Positions 41,080-47,612 of a DNA stretch of 47,612 nt are shown one piece after another. The notes beneath the pieces were generated by a model. It had not been told where the DNA came from. It did not search any database and saw nothing but the letters and a program-made list of their open reading frames with translations. Within the stretch, counting starts at the first letter, position 1. Every line of letters starts with the position of its first letter. The stretch lies in contig NZ_JAFLSB010000008.1 in the NCBI RefSeq assembly GCF_022511165.1, positions 1 to 47,612 on the forward strand, in the 5' to 3' direction. Source of the DNA: Helicobacter sp. Lineage in GTDB: Bacteria > Campylobacterota > Campylobacteria > Campylobacterales > Helicobacteraceae. A program made the translations under genes and the position numbers.

Positions 41080-41786
41080 TGCGATTCTTGTGGTTCTACT
41101 TGTGTTTCTTGCGCTTCTGTGGATTGGACTAAGCCCTGCTCACCTGATTGCAATGTTTCTTGGGGAAGCTCTTGCATCTCATATTGTGCTTTCGCATCAA
41201 GCTGATCTTGAATCTGATAACGTATATCAAGCTCCACCATTTCTTCTGGTACAAGCCCTACATAGTCTATCACCTTTTCACCCTGCTTATCATAGAGAGA
41301 AATATAGCTATGCTTGTCATCTTTATCAAGGAAATGGAGCAGATTTTTATTGTCTGTGGGAGCATAGAGCTTGAAACGTGGATTAACCTTGTCAATTTCT
41401 TGTTGCAAAGAAGTAAGTTCATCTTTTGGACTAATAGCAATAATGGAGATGAACTCTTGGTATCGATTATGCAAATCAAGGATATGCAAGAGTTCATCTT
41501 GACATTCTTGGCAGCTTTTGGAGAGAAAAAAGAGCAAGGTTGGTTTTTGCGCCGAGCTTTTAAAAATGCTTTGGTCTTGGTTTGTTTTAAAGCGCAATGA
41601 TTCATTTTGGGTATTTATAACTTCAATTGTTAAAATTTTATCCTTACTACCACCCTCAAAACCAAAAACATCTTTATCCTTCTCTCCATCATCACTACAA
41701 GCTTGAAAAAGAACGCACAAAGCCATAGTGGCTATGAAAAACTTTGCAAAACCCAAATATATACCAAAAGAGCGCATCGCTTTCAT
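41076..41786 (-). CDS. Thioredoxin-fold lipoprotein (TlpA/AhpC-type)
   Basis: A 236-residue lipoprotein; the signal ends LFQAC with Cys30. The mature domain has KPTLLFFLSKSCQECQDELL, a CxxC active-site pair (Cys-Gln-Glu-Cys) in the usual place after the first strand and before a helix, followed by strands fitting a TlpA/DsbE-like fold. The CQEC centre is unusual. The C-terminal tail is Gln/Glu-rich. It is probably a periplasmic disulphide reductase; the substrate is unknown. ATG 41786 has GGAGA nine bases upstream. It is divergent from the cyclo-ligase gene; a minus-strand TATAAT at 41820-41825 lies within the start of that gene. Confidence 0.78.
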   Translation of the reverse strand: MKAMRSFGIYLGFAKFFIATMALCVLFQACSDDGEKDKDVFGFEGGSKDKILTIEVINTQNESLRFKTNQDQSIFKSSAQKPTLLFFLSKSCQECQDELLHILDLHNRYQEFISIIAISPKDELTSLQQEIDKVNPRFKLYAPTDNKNLLHFLDKDDKHSYISLYDKQGEKVIDYVGLVPEEMVELDIRYQIQDQLDAKAQYEMQELPQETLQSGEQGLVQSTEAQETQVEPQESQ

Positions 41787-41816
41787 TAAATTTCTCCATT
41801 TATGCTATGTTTGGGT

Positions 41817-42464
41817 ATGATTATACCTAAAAAAGGATTGACAATTACCAAACAAGATTTTAGATTTTATGCAAAGACAAAACTAGAGTATTGCAAAACC
41901 CATAACCCATTTGCACATAAAAAGTTAAATAAGGCTTTACTCACTTTTTTAGAGCAAAAAAAATGCAAAAATGTGCTTGTATATATGCCTTTTGGCAATG
42001 AAGTGGATATTATGCCCCTTATCTCTGCTTTACGCAAAAAAAAACATCGTATTTTTATACCTTTTATACAAGAATTTAGTTTTAAAATGATACCATTACG
42101 TTTGCCATTACATAAAAATGTATTTGGTATTTATGAGTCAAATAAATCTAGTTTTAATTTAATCAAAGTTGATGCCGTGATTATCCCTGTTTTGGGTATT
42201 GATAAACATTTTAGACGAATAGGTTTTGGGAGAGGTATGTATGATCGCTTTATGTCCACTCTCAAAGATAATGTTCAGATTCTTTTTGTGGCACGAAGTC
42301 CAAACTACGCGCCAGATGTGATTACACAAGATTATGATGTGCAGGGAGATTATTTTTATACGCCATCAGCTTTGTGCATAAGGAAGCACAATGGAAATAT
42401 GGTATGTAATAGGAAGTATAATCTTTACTTTATTGGTCGGGGTGAGCGTATATCTCATCACTAA
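41817..42464 (+). CDS. 5-formyltetrahydrofolate cyclo-ligase
   Basis: This enzyme converts 5-formyl-THF to 5,10-methenyl-THF with ATP. About 215 residues; it shows the family segments LVYMPFGNEVDIMPLI, VDAVIIPVLGID and the nucleotide/substrate loop RIGFGRGMYDRFM. The exact start is uncertain: ATG 41802, ATG 41817 and TTG 41838 are all in frame and none has a good ribosome site. The 3' end overlaps rny by 74 bases; the last ~25 residues (after CIRKHNGNM) look like an extension beyond the usual family end. Confidence 0.82.
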   Translation: MIIPKKGLTITKQDFRFYAKTKLEYCKTHNPFAHKKLNKALLTFLEQKKCKNVLVYMPFGNEVDIMPLISALRKKKHRIFIPFIQEFSFKMIPLRLPLHKNVFGIYESNKSSFNLIKVDAVIIPVLGIDKHFRRIGFGRGMYDRFMSTLKDNVQILFVARSPNYAPDVITQDYDVQGDYFYTPSALCIRKHNGNMVCNRKYNLYFIGRGERISHH

Positions 42465-43962
42465 AAGGGTATTTCATTCTCACTCTCAAATCATTCTTGA
42501 ACAAGCAAAGGCAAAAGCAAAAGCGATTGAATTTGAGGCAAAAAAGCTTCTTCAAGATCATAAGCTTTTAATGAAAGAAGAGGAAATACATTTAAAGCAA
42601 CATTATGAGCAAGAATGCGCTAATCTCGCTAAAGAATATGAGGGCAAAATTGCCACACTTAAAAAAGAAGAGCAATCAAAAATCGAGCAACTTGATGCGC
42701 AAAAAGCACAGCTTGATAAAGAAATGCAAGAAGTAGGTGAGCTGAAAGTTAAAGTTTTGCGCTCACAATCTGAACTCAATAAGCTTAAAGATGAAAATAT
42801 ACAAAGCAAAAAAGAAATGATTGAGATTCTTTCAGATTATACTCAAATGAGCAAAGAAGAAGCAACAAGCATCTTGCTTTCTCATCTTGAAGAAGAGCTT
42901 TATGAGGAAAAAGCACAGCTTATCCGCCAATATGAGAGGGAAGCGCAACAAGAAGCAAAGAAAAAGGCAAATTATATTCTTGCTCAAGCCACAACGCGTT
43001 ATGCAGGAGAATTTGCTAATGAACGATTAGTAAATGTTATACATCTGCCTAGTGATGAAATGAAAGGGAGGATTATAGGCAAAGAAGGGCGCAATATCAA
43101 AACACTAGAATCTATTAGTGGCGTAGATGTGATTATTGATGATACGCCCGGTAGCATTGTTTTGAGTAGTTTTAATCTCTACCGCCGCGCTATTGCCACA
43201 AAAACAATCGAAAGACTTATGGAAGATGGACGGATTCAGCCTGCACGCATTGAGGAAATGTATGAGCGCGTAAAAAATGAAATGGACGAACAAATACAGC
43301 AAGATGGCGAAGATATTGTGCTTGATATGCAGCTTGGGTATATGCACCCCGAGCTTAAGTTTTTGCTTGGAAAAATGCGTTATCGTGCATCATTTGGGCA
43401 AAATGCACTTGGGCATTCTATTGAGGTAGCAAAACTTGCCGCACTGATTACAAGTGAGCTAGGCGGTGATGAAAAACTTGCAAGACGAGCAGGAATCTTA
43501 CACGATATTGGCAAAGCTCTCACGCAAGAATTAGGTGGTAGCCACGTGGATTTAGGTGCAGAAGTCTGCACGCGTTACCAAGAAAATCCTGTTGTCATTA
43601 ATGCTATTAAGGCACATCACGGCTATGAGGAGATTCAAAGTATAGAATGTGCCGCAGTATGCGCTGCTGATGCGCTCTCTGCTGCGCGTCCGGGTGCAAG
43701 AAGAGAGGCGTTAGAGAATTTCTTAAAAAGAATGCAAGATGTTGAACGCATTGCTATGGATAAAATCGGCGTAAAACAAGCCTATGCAGTGAATGCAGGA
43801 CGAGAGGTGCGAGTGATTGCGCGTGCGGAGCTTGTAAATGATAAACAAAGCATTGTCCTTGCACGAGATATTGCCAAAGAAATAGAATCTACTTTGCAAT
43901 ATCCGGGCGAAATCAAAGTGAGCGTCATACGCGAGATAAGAGCAGTTGAATTTGCGCGATAA
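42391..43962 (+). CDS. rny: Ribonuclease Y
   Basis: A membrane-anchored endoribonuclease central to mRNA turnover. The 523-residue protein has one N-terminal helix (residues ~3-22), a long coiled coil (~30-190), a KH domain (GRIIGKEGRNIKTLESISGV) and the HD domain (HSIEVAKLAALI and GILHDIGKALT, with the His-Asp pair). Its ATG at 42391 lies inside the cyclo-ligase gene, 74 bases before that stop, so expression is tightly linked. Confidence 0.96.
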   Translation: MEIWYVIGSIIFTLLVGVSVYLITKRVFHSHSQIILEQAKAKAKAIEFEAKKLLQDHKLLMKEEEIHLKQHYEQECANLAKEYEGKIATLKKEEQSKIEQLDAQKAQLDKEMQEVGELKVKVLRSQSELNKLKDENIQSKKEMIEILSDYTQMSKEEATSILLSHLEEELYEEKAQLIRQYEREAQQEAKKKANYILAQATTRYAGEFANERLVNVIHLPSDEMKGRIIGKEGRNIKTLESISGVDVIIDDTPGSIVLSSFNLYRRAIATKTIERLMEDGRIQPARIEEMYERVKNEMDEQIQQDGEDIVLDMQLGYMHPELKFLLGKMRYRASFGQNALGHSIEVAKLAALITSELGGDEKLARRAGILHDIGKALTQELGGSHVDLGAEVCTRYQENPVVINAIKAHHGYEEIQSIECAAVCAADALSAARPGARREALENFLKRMQDVERIAMDKIGVKQAYAVNAGREVRVIARAELVNDKQSIVLARDIAKEIESTLQYPGEIKVSVIREIRAVEFAR

Positions 43963-44041
43963 GCAAAATCTGCGCCTTTAATAAAAGCAGATGCAAAATG
44001 AGACAAATAAAAAGAGGGTTAAAGATAAATGAGGAAAGATT

Positions 44042-45574
44042 CTAATGAAAAGAATCTACCTCTAAATCCCCTCCATAGCGAGACTTTAATACATAAAAAA
44101 TACCCACAAGCAACAATAAACCTATGATAAAAGCCAAAAGGGTGCTTTGAGTATAAGAAACCATCACAAAACTTACTGCTGCGCATATTGCTGTGAGTGC
44201 TGTGTAGGGGAATTGTGTAATAAAGTGGCTTTGCACCGAACAACCAGCCCCAATAGCAGAAAGAATAGTTGTATCCGAGATAGGCGAAGTATGATCCCCA
44301 TACACTGCGCCAGAGAGAATCGCCGATAACGCCAAAAATACGCTAGATTCTCCCCCTCCGCTTTGCAATGTAATCTCCATACCAATAGGCAACATAATCG
44401 CAAATGTTCCCCAGCTTGTGCCAGTGCAAAAAGCAATAAATGCCGAGATTAAAAACAAAAAAACAGGCATAAAAACCAAGTATTCTGCACTTATGGTATC
44501 TTTTGCCACATTTGCAAGATACACACCTGTTTGAATATGCTCCTTAATCACAGGTCCAATCGCCCACGCAAGACTCAAAATCAAAATCGCCCCAAACATA
44601 CTCTTTGCGCCATACCAAAAAATAGTAGGATAGGTTTTAGATTCTATAACCCTAAAGGTAAGGAACAAAGTAATGATAAGCGCAAATAGTCCTCCGCAAA
44701 AGAGCGCAAAAGGCGTATCAGTATGAGTGAGCATCGCGATAAAATCACTCTCCCCACTCGCCTCATATCCACTATAAAAAATCATAAAACAAATACCTAT
44801 CACTAAAGCAATAATAGGCACAAGCAAAAAGAGTATAGCGTGTTTTGGTGCGGAGTTAGAAGTTATTTGCGCTTGTGGGGACTTTAAACCAACATTTACA
44901 TTATGACGCATAACAGGCAGATTTATACGCCAAAAAATCGTCAAAACAACAGCAATAAGCGCAAAAAAGGCATAAAAATTATTTGGCACACTCTGCAAAA
45001 GCACCATAAGAGGCTCATCAATGTTTTGCTTTGACAAAAGTCCAATATTATACGCACCCCAACTTGAAAGCGGCACGAGAATACAAATAGGTGCAGAGGT
45101 AGAATCAATGATATATGCTAAACGCTCACGACTTGAGCGATAGCTATCATTGAGCGGACGTGCAATTTGCCCAACTGTCAAGGCATTAAAATAATCATCA
45201 ATAAAAATTACCAATCCTGCTATAAATGCCACGAGCTCCGAGCCTTTGGCAGAATGAATGCGCACTCTTGCCCATTTGACAAATGCTCCAATTGCACCGC
45301 TATACAAAATGAGTTGGGTAATCACACCAAGTATAATCAAAAATGCAAAAATATAAATACTATCCCTATTCACGCCATCATCATAAAATACGCTTACTAT
45401 GGATTGAAAAACAAAGCTTAGGGCTTGTGTATCTAGCCCATAGAGCATCACCCCACTAAGACAAATGCCCAAAAAGAGCGAGAGTACCACACGTCTTGTG
45501 AGGACTACCATAAATACAACAAAAAGAGGTGTAACAAGGCTTAATGCCGAATTGGCAAATCCATAGGTTTCCAC
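44042..45574 (-). CDS. NhaC-type Na+/H+ antiporter family membrane protein
   Basis: A polytopic inner-membrane transporter with about 12 helices. Family marks are VIFIDDYFNALTVGQIARPL, CTGTSWGTFAIMLPIGMEI and GDHTSPISDTTILSAIGAG, typical of PF03553 (NhaC) antiporters; the paired Asp in IDDYFN are likely ion ligands. The longest frame begins at ATG 45622, but GTG 45574 has AAGGA seven bases upstream and gives the normal beginning (VETYGFANSALSL), so 510 residues are proposed. It is convergent with rny and 60 bases downstream of a tRNA-Leu gene. Confidence 0.88.
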   Translation of the reverse strand: METYGFANSALSLVTPLFVVFMVVLTRRVVLSLFLGICLSGVMLYGLDTQALSFVFQSIVSVFYDDGVNRDSIYIFAFLIILGVITQLILYSGAIGAFVKWARVRIHSAKGSELVAFIAGLVIFIDDYFNALTVGQIARPLNDSYRSSRERLAYIIDSTSAPICILVPLSSWGAYNIGLLSKQNIDEPLMVLLQSVPNNFYAFFALIAVVLTIFWRINLPVMRHNVNVGLKSPQAQITSNSAPKHAILFLLVPIIALVIGICFMIFYSGYEASGESDFIAMLTHTDTPFALFCGGLFALIITLFLTFRVIESKTYPTIFWYGAKSMFGAILILSLAWAIGPVIKEHIQTGVYLANVAKDTISAEYLVFMPVFLFLISAFIAFCTGTSWGTFAIMLPIGMEITLQSGGGESSVFLALSAILSGAVYGDHTSPISDTTILSAIGAGCSVQSHFITQFPYTALTAICAAVSFVMVSYTQSTLLAFIIGLLLLVGIFYVLKSRYGGDLEVDSFH

Positions 45575-45633
45575 AAATATATCCTTAATTTTTATCTTTA
45601 AAAAAATATGCGATTTTATCAAATGTAGGTAGA

Positions 45634-45720
45634 TGGTGCCGAAGGTCGGACTTGAACCGACACAGGGTTGCCCCTACTAGATTTTGAGTCTAGCGCGTCT
45701 ACCAGTTTCACCACTCCGGC
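45634..45720 (-). tRNA. tRNA-Leu (anticodon CAA)
   Basis: An 87-base class II tRNA with encoded CCA. Acceptor GCCGGAG pairs with CTTCGGC; the anticodon stem CTAGA/TCTAG carries the loop CTCAAAA, anticodon CAA, which reads UUG. The long variable arm and T arm (GTCGGTTCAAGTCCGAC) are clear. Confidence 0.96.
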
Positions 45721-45768
45721 GTTTTTAAGAATATTCGCGATTTTGCTTAGATTCTATATAAGAAAGTA

Positions 45769-45854
45769 TGGTGCGCTGAGCGAGACTTGAACTCGCACGG
45801 GTCGCCCCGCCACCCCCTCAAGATGGTGTGTCTACCAATTCCACCACCAGCGCA
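45769..45854 (-). tRNA. tRNA-Leu (anticodon GAG)
   Basis: An 86-base class II tRNA with encoded CCA. Acceptor TGCGCTG pairs with CAGCGCA; the anticodon loop is TTGAGGG with anticodon GAG, reading CUC and CUU. It has a long variable arm and T arm (GCGAGTTCAAGTCTCGC). It lies 48 bases upstream of tRNA-Leu(CAA), so both are probably processed from one transcript. Confidence 0.95.
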
Positions 45855-45883
45855 TTCTCCCTTGATAAGGGAGAATTATTTAA

Positions 45884-46195
45884 TTAGGAAAGGAAAGGAT
45901 TTGCATACAATGCGATAAGTGCCAAAACCAATGTATAAATTACTTGTGCTTCAATCAAAGCAAGAGCAATAAACATTGTTCCAAGTAGCTTACCGCTAAT
46001 ACCGGGATTACGCGCTGTTCCTGAAATTGTCGCAGCAGCAGCGTGTCCCATACCGATAGCCCCACCAAGTGCAGCAATACCCAAACCAATAACAGCACCT
46101 GCGACTGAATATGACTGAATCATATCTACACCACTTACTTCTGCACCAAAAGCAAGTCCTAGCATTCCTACACACAAAAGAAATAAGAATTTCAT
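45884..46195 (-). CDS. atpE: ATP synthase F0 subunit c
   Basis: The proton-carrying ring subunit of F-type ATP synthase. 103 residues: an N-terminal signal-like helix (MKFLFLLCVGMLGLAFGA), then two membrane helices joined by the polar loop ARNPGISGKLLG. The ion-binding Glu is in ALALIEAQVIYTL of helix 2. The pre-sequence and stand-alone location, away from the rest of the atp genes, are typical of this phylum. A GAGG ribosome site precedes ATG 46195. Confidence 0.96.
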   Translation of the reverse strand: MKFLFLLCVGMLGLAFGAEVSGVDMIQSYSVAGAVIGLGIAALGGAIGMGHAAAATISGTARNPGISGKLLGTMFIALALIEAQVIYTLVLALIALYANPFLS

Positions 46196-46292
46196 CTTGC
46201 ACCTCGTTTATAATCTCAAAGCCCGTTCGGATTCATTCCCCTACTTAATGCTTTGGAAGTTGCATTATGCCTAAGCTTTGATAAAACAAAAA

Positions 46293-47612
46293 TTAAATAA
46301 TACTTTTAGTAAGCCCCAACTCCACCTTATTTTTATTTTGCGAGAGAATCTCACACTCTAATTCACTGATACCCTGCAAGACATCACTTAGTTGTTGCTG
46401 CCTTTCTTTTGGCATTATCTTACTTATGTGCAAAAGCCCATCACCGCCGCGAGGTAACTGCACAAACACTCCAAAATCAGCGATTTTTTTAATTTTTCCC
46501 ACAAATCGCTCACCCACTGCATAACTCTCCCAATCTATCTTCTCGCTCCCGCCTACAATATCCATAATAAAAGCTTTTGCCTTGCGCAGATTCTCTATAT
46601 TATCTGCATTAATGCTTACCATTCCGCTCTCTCTTGCTAAATCAATACTCACTTCAAATCGTTCGATAATATCCTTTATTACTCTCCCCCCTGTACCAAT
46701 CACCTCGACAATCTTATTTGGGGGAATCATAAAACTCTCACTCTTTGGCAAGAGTGCCTCATTTAGCACAATTTGCGCCCTTGCAGATTCCATAATTTCT
46801 AAAATATGCGCACGAGCATCTTTAGCCTGAAATAAGGCTTCTTTTAGAATCTCTTGCGTGATACCCCCAAGCTTAATATCCATTTGCATAGCACTTATGC
46901 CCTGATACCCACCAGCAACCTTAAAATCCATATCGCCATCGTGATCTTCTAGCCCACTAATATCTGTAAGTATGGCATATTTCTCACCCTCTGTTACAAG
47001 CCCCATAGCCACCCCAGCAATCAAAGAATCCACTCTAATCCCACAAGCGCACAGAGCCAAACTCCCCCCGCATACACTTGCCATTGAGCTTGAACCATTT
47101 GATTCTAGAATCTCTGATACCAAACGAATACTTTTCTCACTCTCTTTGATGCTTGAATGCAAGGCATTTCTTGCTAAATTGCCGTGTCCTAACTCCCTGC
47201 GTCCTACAGAGCCGATGATTCCAGCTTCACCCACACTAAAAGGTGGAAAATTATAATGAAACAAAAAATGTTTCTTTAGCGCAACTTTACTCCCAAGCAT
47301 TTCATAACTTTGCGCATCATTCTCTGCACCAATAGTCGCGCTCACAAGAGCTTGGGTTTGCCCACGCGTAAAAAGCACACTCCCGTGCACAAAGGGCAAA
47401 ATATTTGTTTCTATACTAATAGGGCGCACTTCCCTAAGCCCCCTACCATCAGCCCTTTTATGTGTTTGTAAAATCATAGTGCGCACATATTGTTTTTTAA
47501 AAGCAAGGACATATTTTTGTGCCTCATCATATTCTAGGCTACAATCCTCCGCCACCTGTGCAGTGAGTGCTTGAATATGTTTAAGGGATTCTGATTTTGC
47601 CATAAAATGGAG
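46293..47612 (-). CDS. pnp: Polyribonucleotide nucleotidyltransferase, C-terminal part (5' end outside window)
   Basis: PNPase degrades RNA 3' to 5' using phosphate. The visible part covers the linker helices, the second RNase PH domain (THKRADGRGLREVRPISIE, RGQTQALVSATIG, SSMASVCGGSLAL, DISGLEDHDGDMDFKVAG), the KH domain (IVEVIGTGGRVIKDII) and the S1 domain (GKIKKIADFGVFVQLP). The frame stays open through the ATG at 47603 to the window edge, and the first RNase PH domain is missing, so the start lies beyond 47612 and ATG 47603 is internal. Confidence 0.94.
   Translation of the reverse strand, partial: LHFMAKSESLKHIQALTAQVAEDCSLEYDEAQKYVLAFKKQYVRTMILQTHKRADGRGLREVRPISIETNILPFVHGSVLFTRGQTQALVSATIGAENDAQSYEMLGSKVALKKHFLFHYNFPPFSVGEAGIIGSVGRRELGHGNLARNALHSSIKESEKSIRLVSEILESNGSSSMASVCGGSLALCACGIRVDSLIAGVAMGLVTEGEKYAILTDISGLEDHDGDMDFKVAGGYQGISAMQMDIKLGGITQEILKEALFQAKDARAHILEIMESARAQIVLNEALLPKSESFMIPPNKIVEVIGTGGRVIKDIIERFEVSIDLARESGMVSINADNIENLRKAKAFIMDIVGGSEKIDWESYAVGERFVGKIKKIADFGVFVQLPRGGDGLLHISKIMPKERQQQLSDVLQGISELECEILSQNKNKVELGLTKSII

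Noticed and set aside
43968..43992. Weak inverted repeat ATCTGC/GCAGAT between rny and the antiporter gene
   Set aside because: Six-base arms without a T-run do not support a terminator call.
46293..47603. pnp as a genuinely short 436-residue protein starting at ATG 47603
   Set aside because: The frame remains open to the window edge, there is no ribosome site before that ATG, and the first RNase PH domain is simply outside the window.
1..47612. CRISPR array, insertion sequence, prophage or conjugative genes
   Set aside because: No direct-repeat/spacer series, transposase, integrase or phage structural motifs were seen; the only island-like piece is 36.2-37.5 kb.

Overview
The window is a gene-dense, AT-rich chromosomal segment of a Campylobacterota bacterium, most likely an enterohepatic Helicobacter (H. 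hepaticus, H. cinaedi or a relative). The evidence is GltX2 (the second, tRNA-Gln type GluRS), an F0 subunit c with a signal peptide, and the order gltX2-yggT-slt-galU-hypothetical-murA, which I recall from H. pylori. Several genes are unlike H. pylori: an alpha-2-macroglobulin/PBP1c pair, a haem-type chemoreceptor, and an RsbW/STAS pair. The genus is inferred from protein reading, not from a database search.

Layout. 1-8617 is one minus-strand run: fapA, ruvA, haem chemoreceptor, RsbW-like, STAS-like, lgt, panB, ruvB, and a periplasmic alpha-carbonic anhydrase cut by the window edge. 8694-11641 is plus-strand murJ-cysS. 12151-25141 is plus strand: an RluA-family synthase, the alpha-2-macroglobulin lipoprotein with PBP1c, a fatty-acid block (fabG, acpP, fabF, accA) and an amino-acid-binding lipoprotein. 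25453-33169 is minus strand: two MORN_2-repeat proteins, murA, a membrane-anchored unknown, galU, slt, yggT, gltX2, and a flagellin-like protein behind a probable sigma-54 promoter. RNase P RNA (minus) and a marR-cadA metal-export pair (plus) diverge at 33.65 kb.

36.2-37.5 kb is a small accessory island: a repeat element, an XRE repressor, two matching operators, a 48-residue Asn-rich protein, and a lipoprotein gene whose signal peptide is split by a frameshift. 37.8-41.8 kb (minus) has a SPOR-like lipoprotein, radA, ftsY and a thioredoxin-fold lipoprotein. 41.8-44.0 kb (plus) has 5-formyl-THF cyclo-ligase and rny. The end (minus) has an NhaC-type antiporter, two tRNA-Leu genes, atpE and the 3' part of pnp.

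How the genes work together. Cell-envelope construction dominates (murA, murJ, slt, pbpC, lgt, galU, many lipoproteins), with fatty-acid synthesis, translation/RNA turnover (cysS, gltX2, rny, rnpB, pnp) and DNA repair (ruvA, ruvB, radA). The most unusual items are: (1) two related intergenic elements at 11.7 and 36.3 kb that look like decayed mini-ORFs with very strong Shine-Dalgarno sequences, a shared codon-6 TGA and a covarying palindrome; (2) a haem chemoreceptor directly followed by a partner-switch pair whose kinase-like member lacks a recognisable D-box; (3) a sigma-54-type promoter in front of an undescribed flagellin-like protein; (4) the self-contained XRE/operator/small-protein/lipoprotein island.
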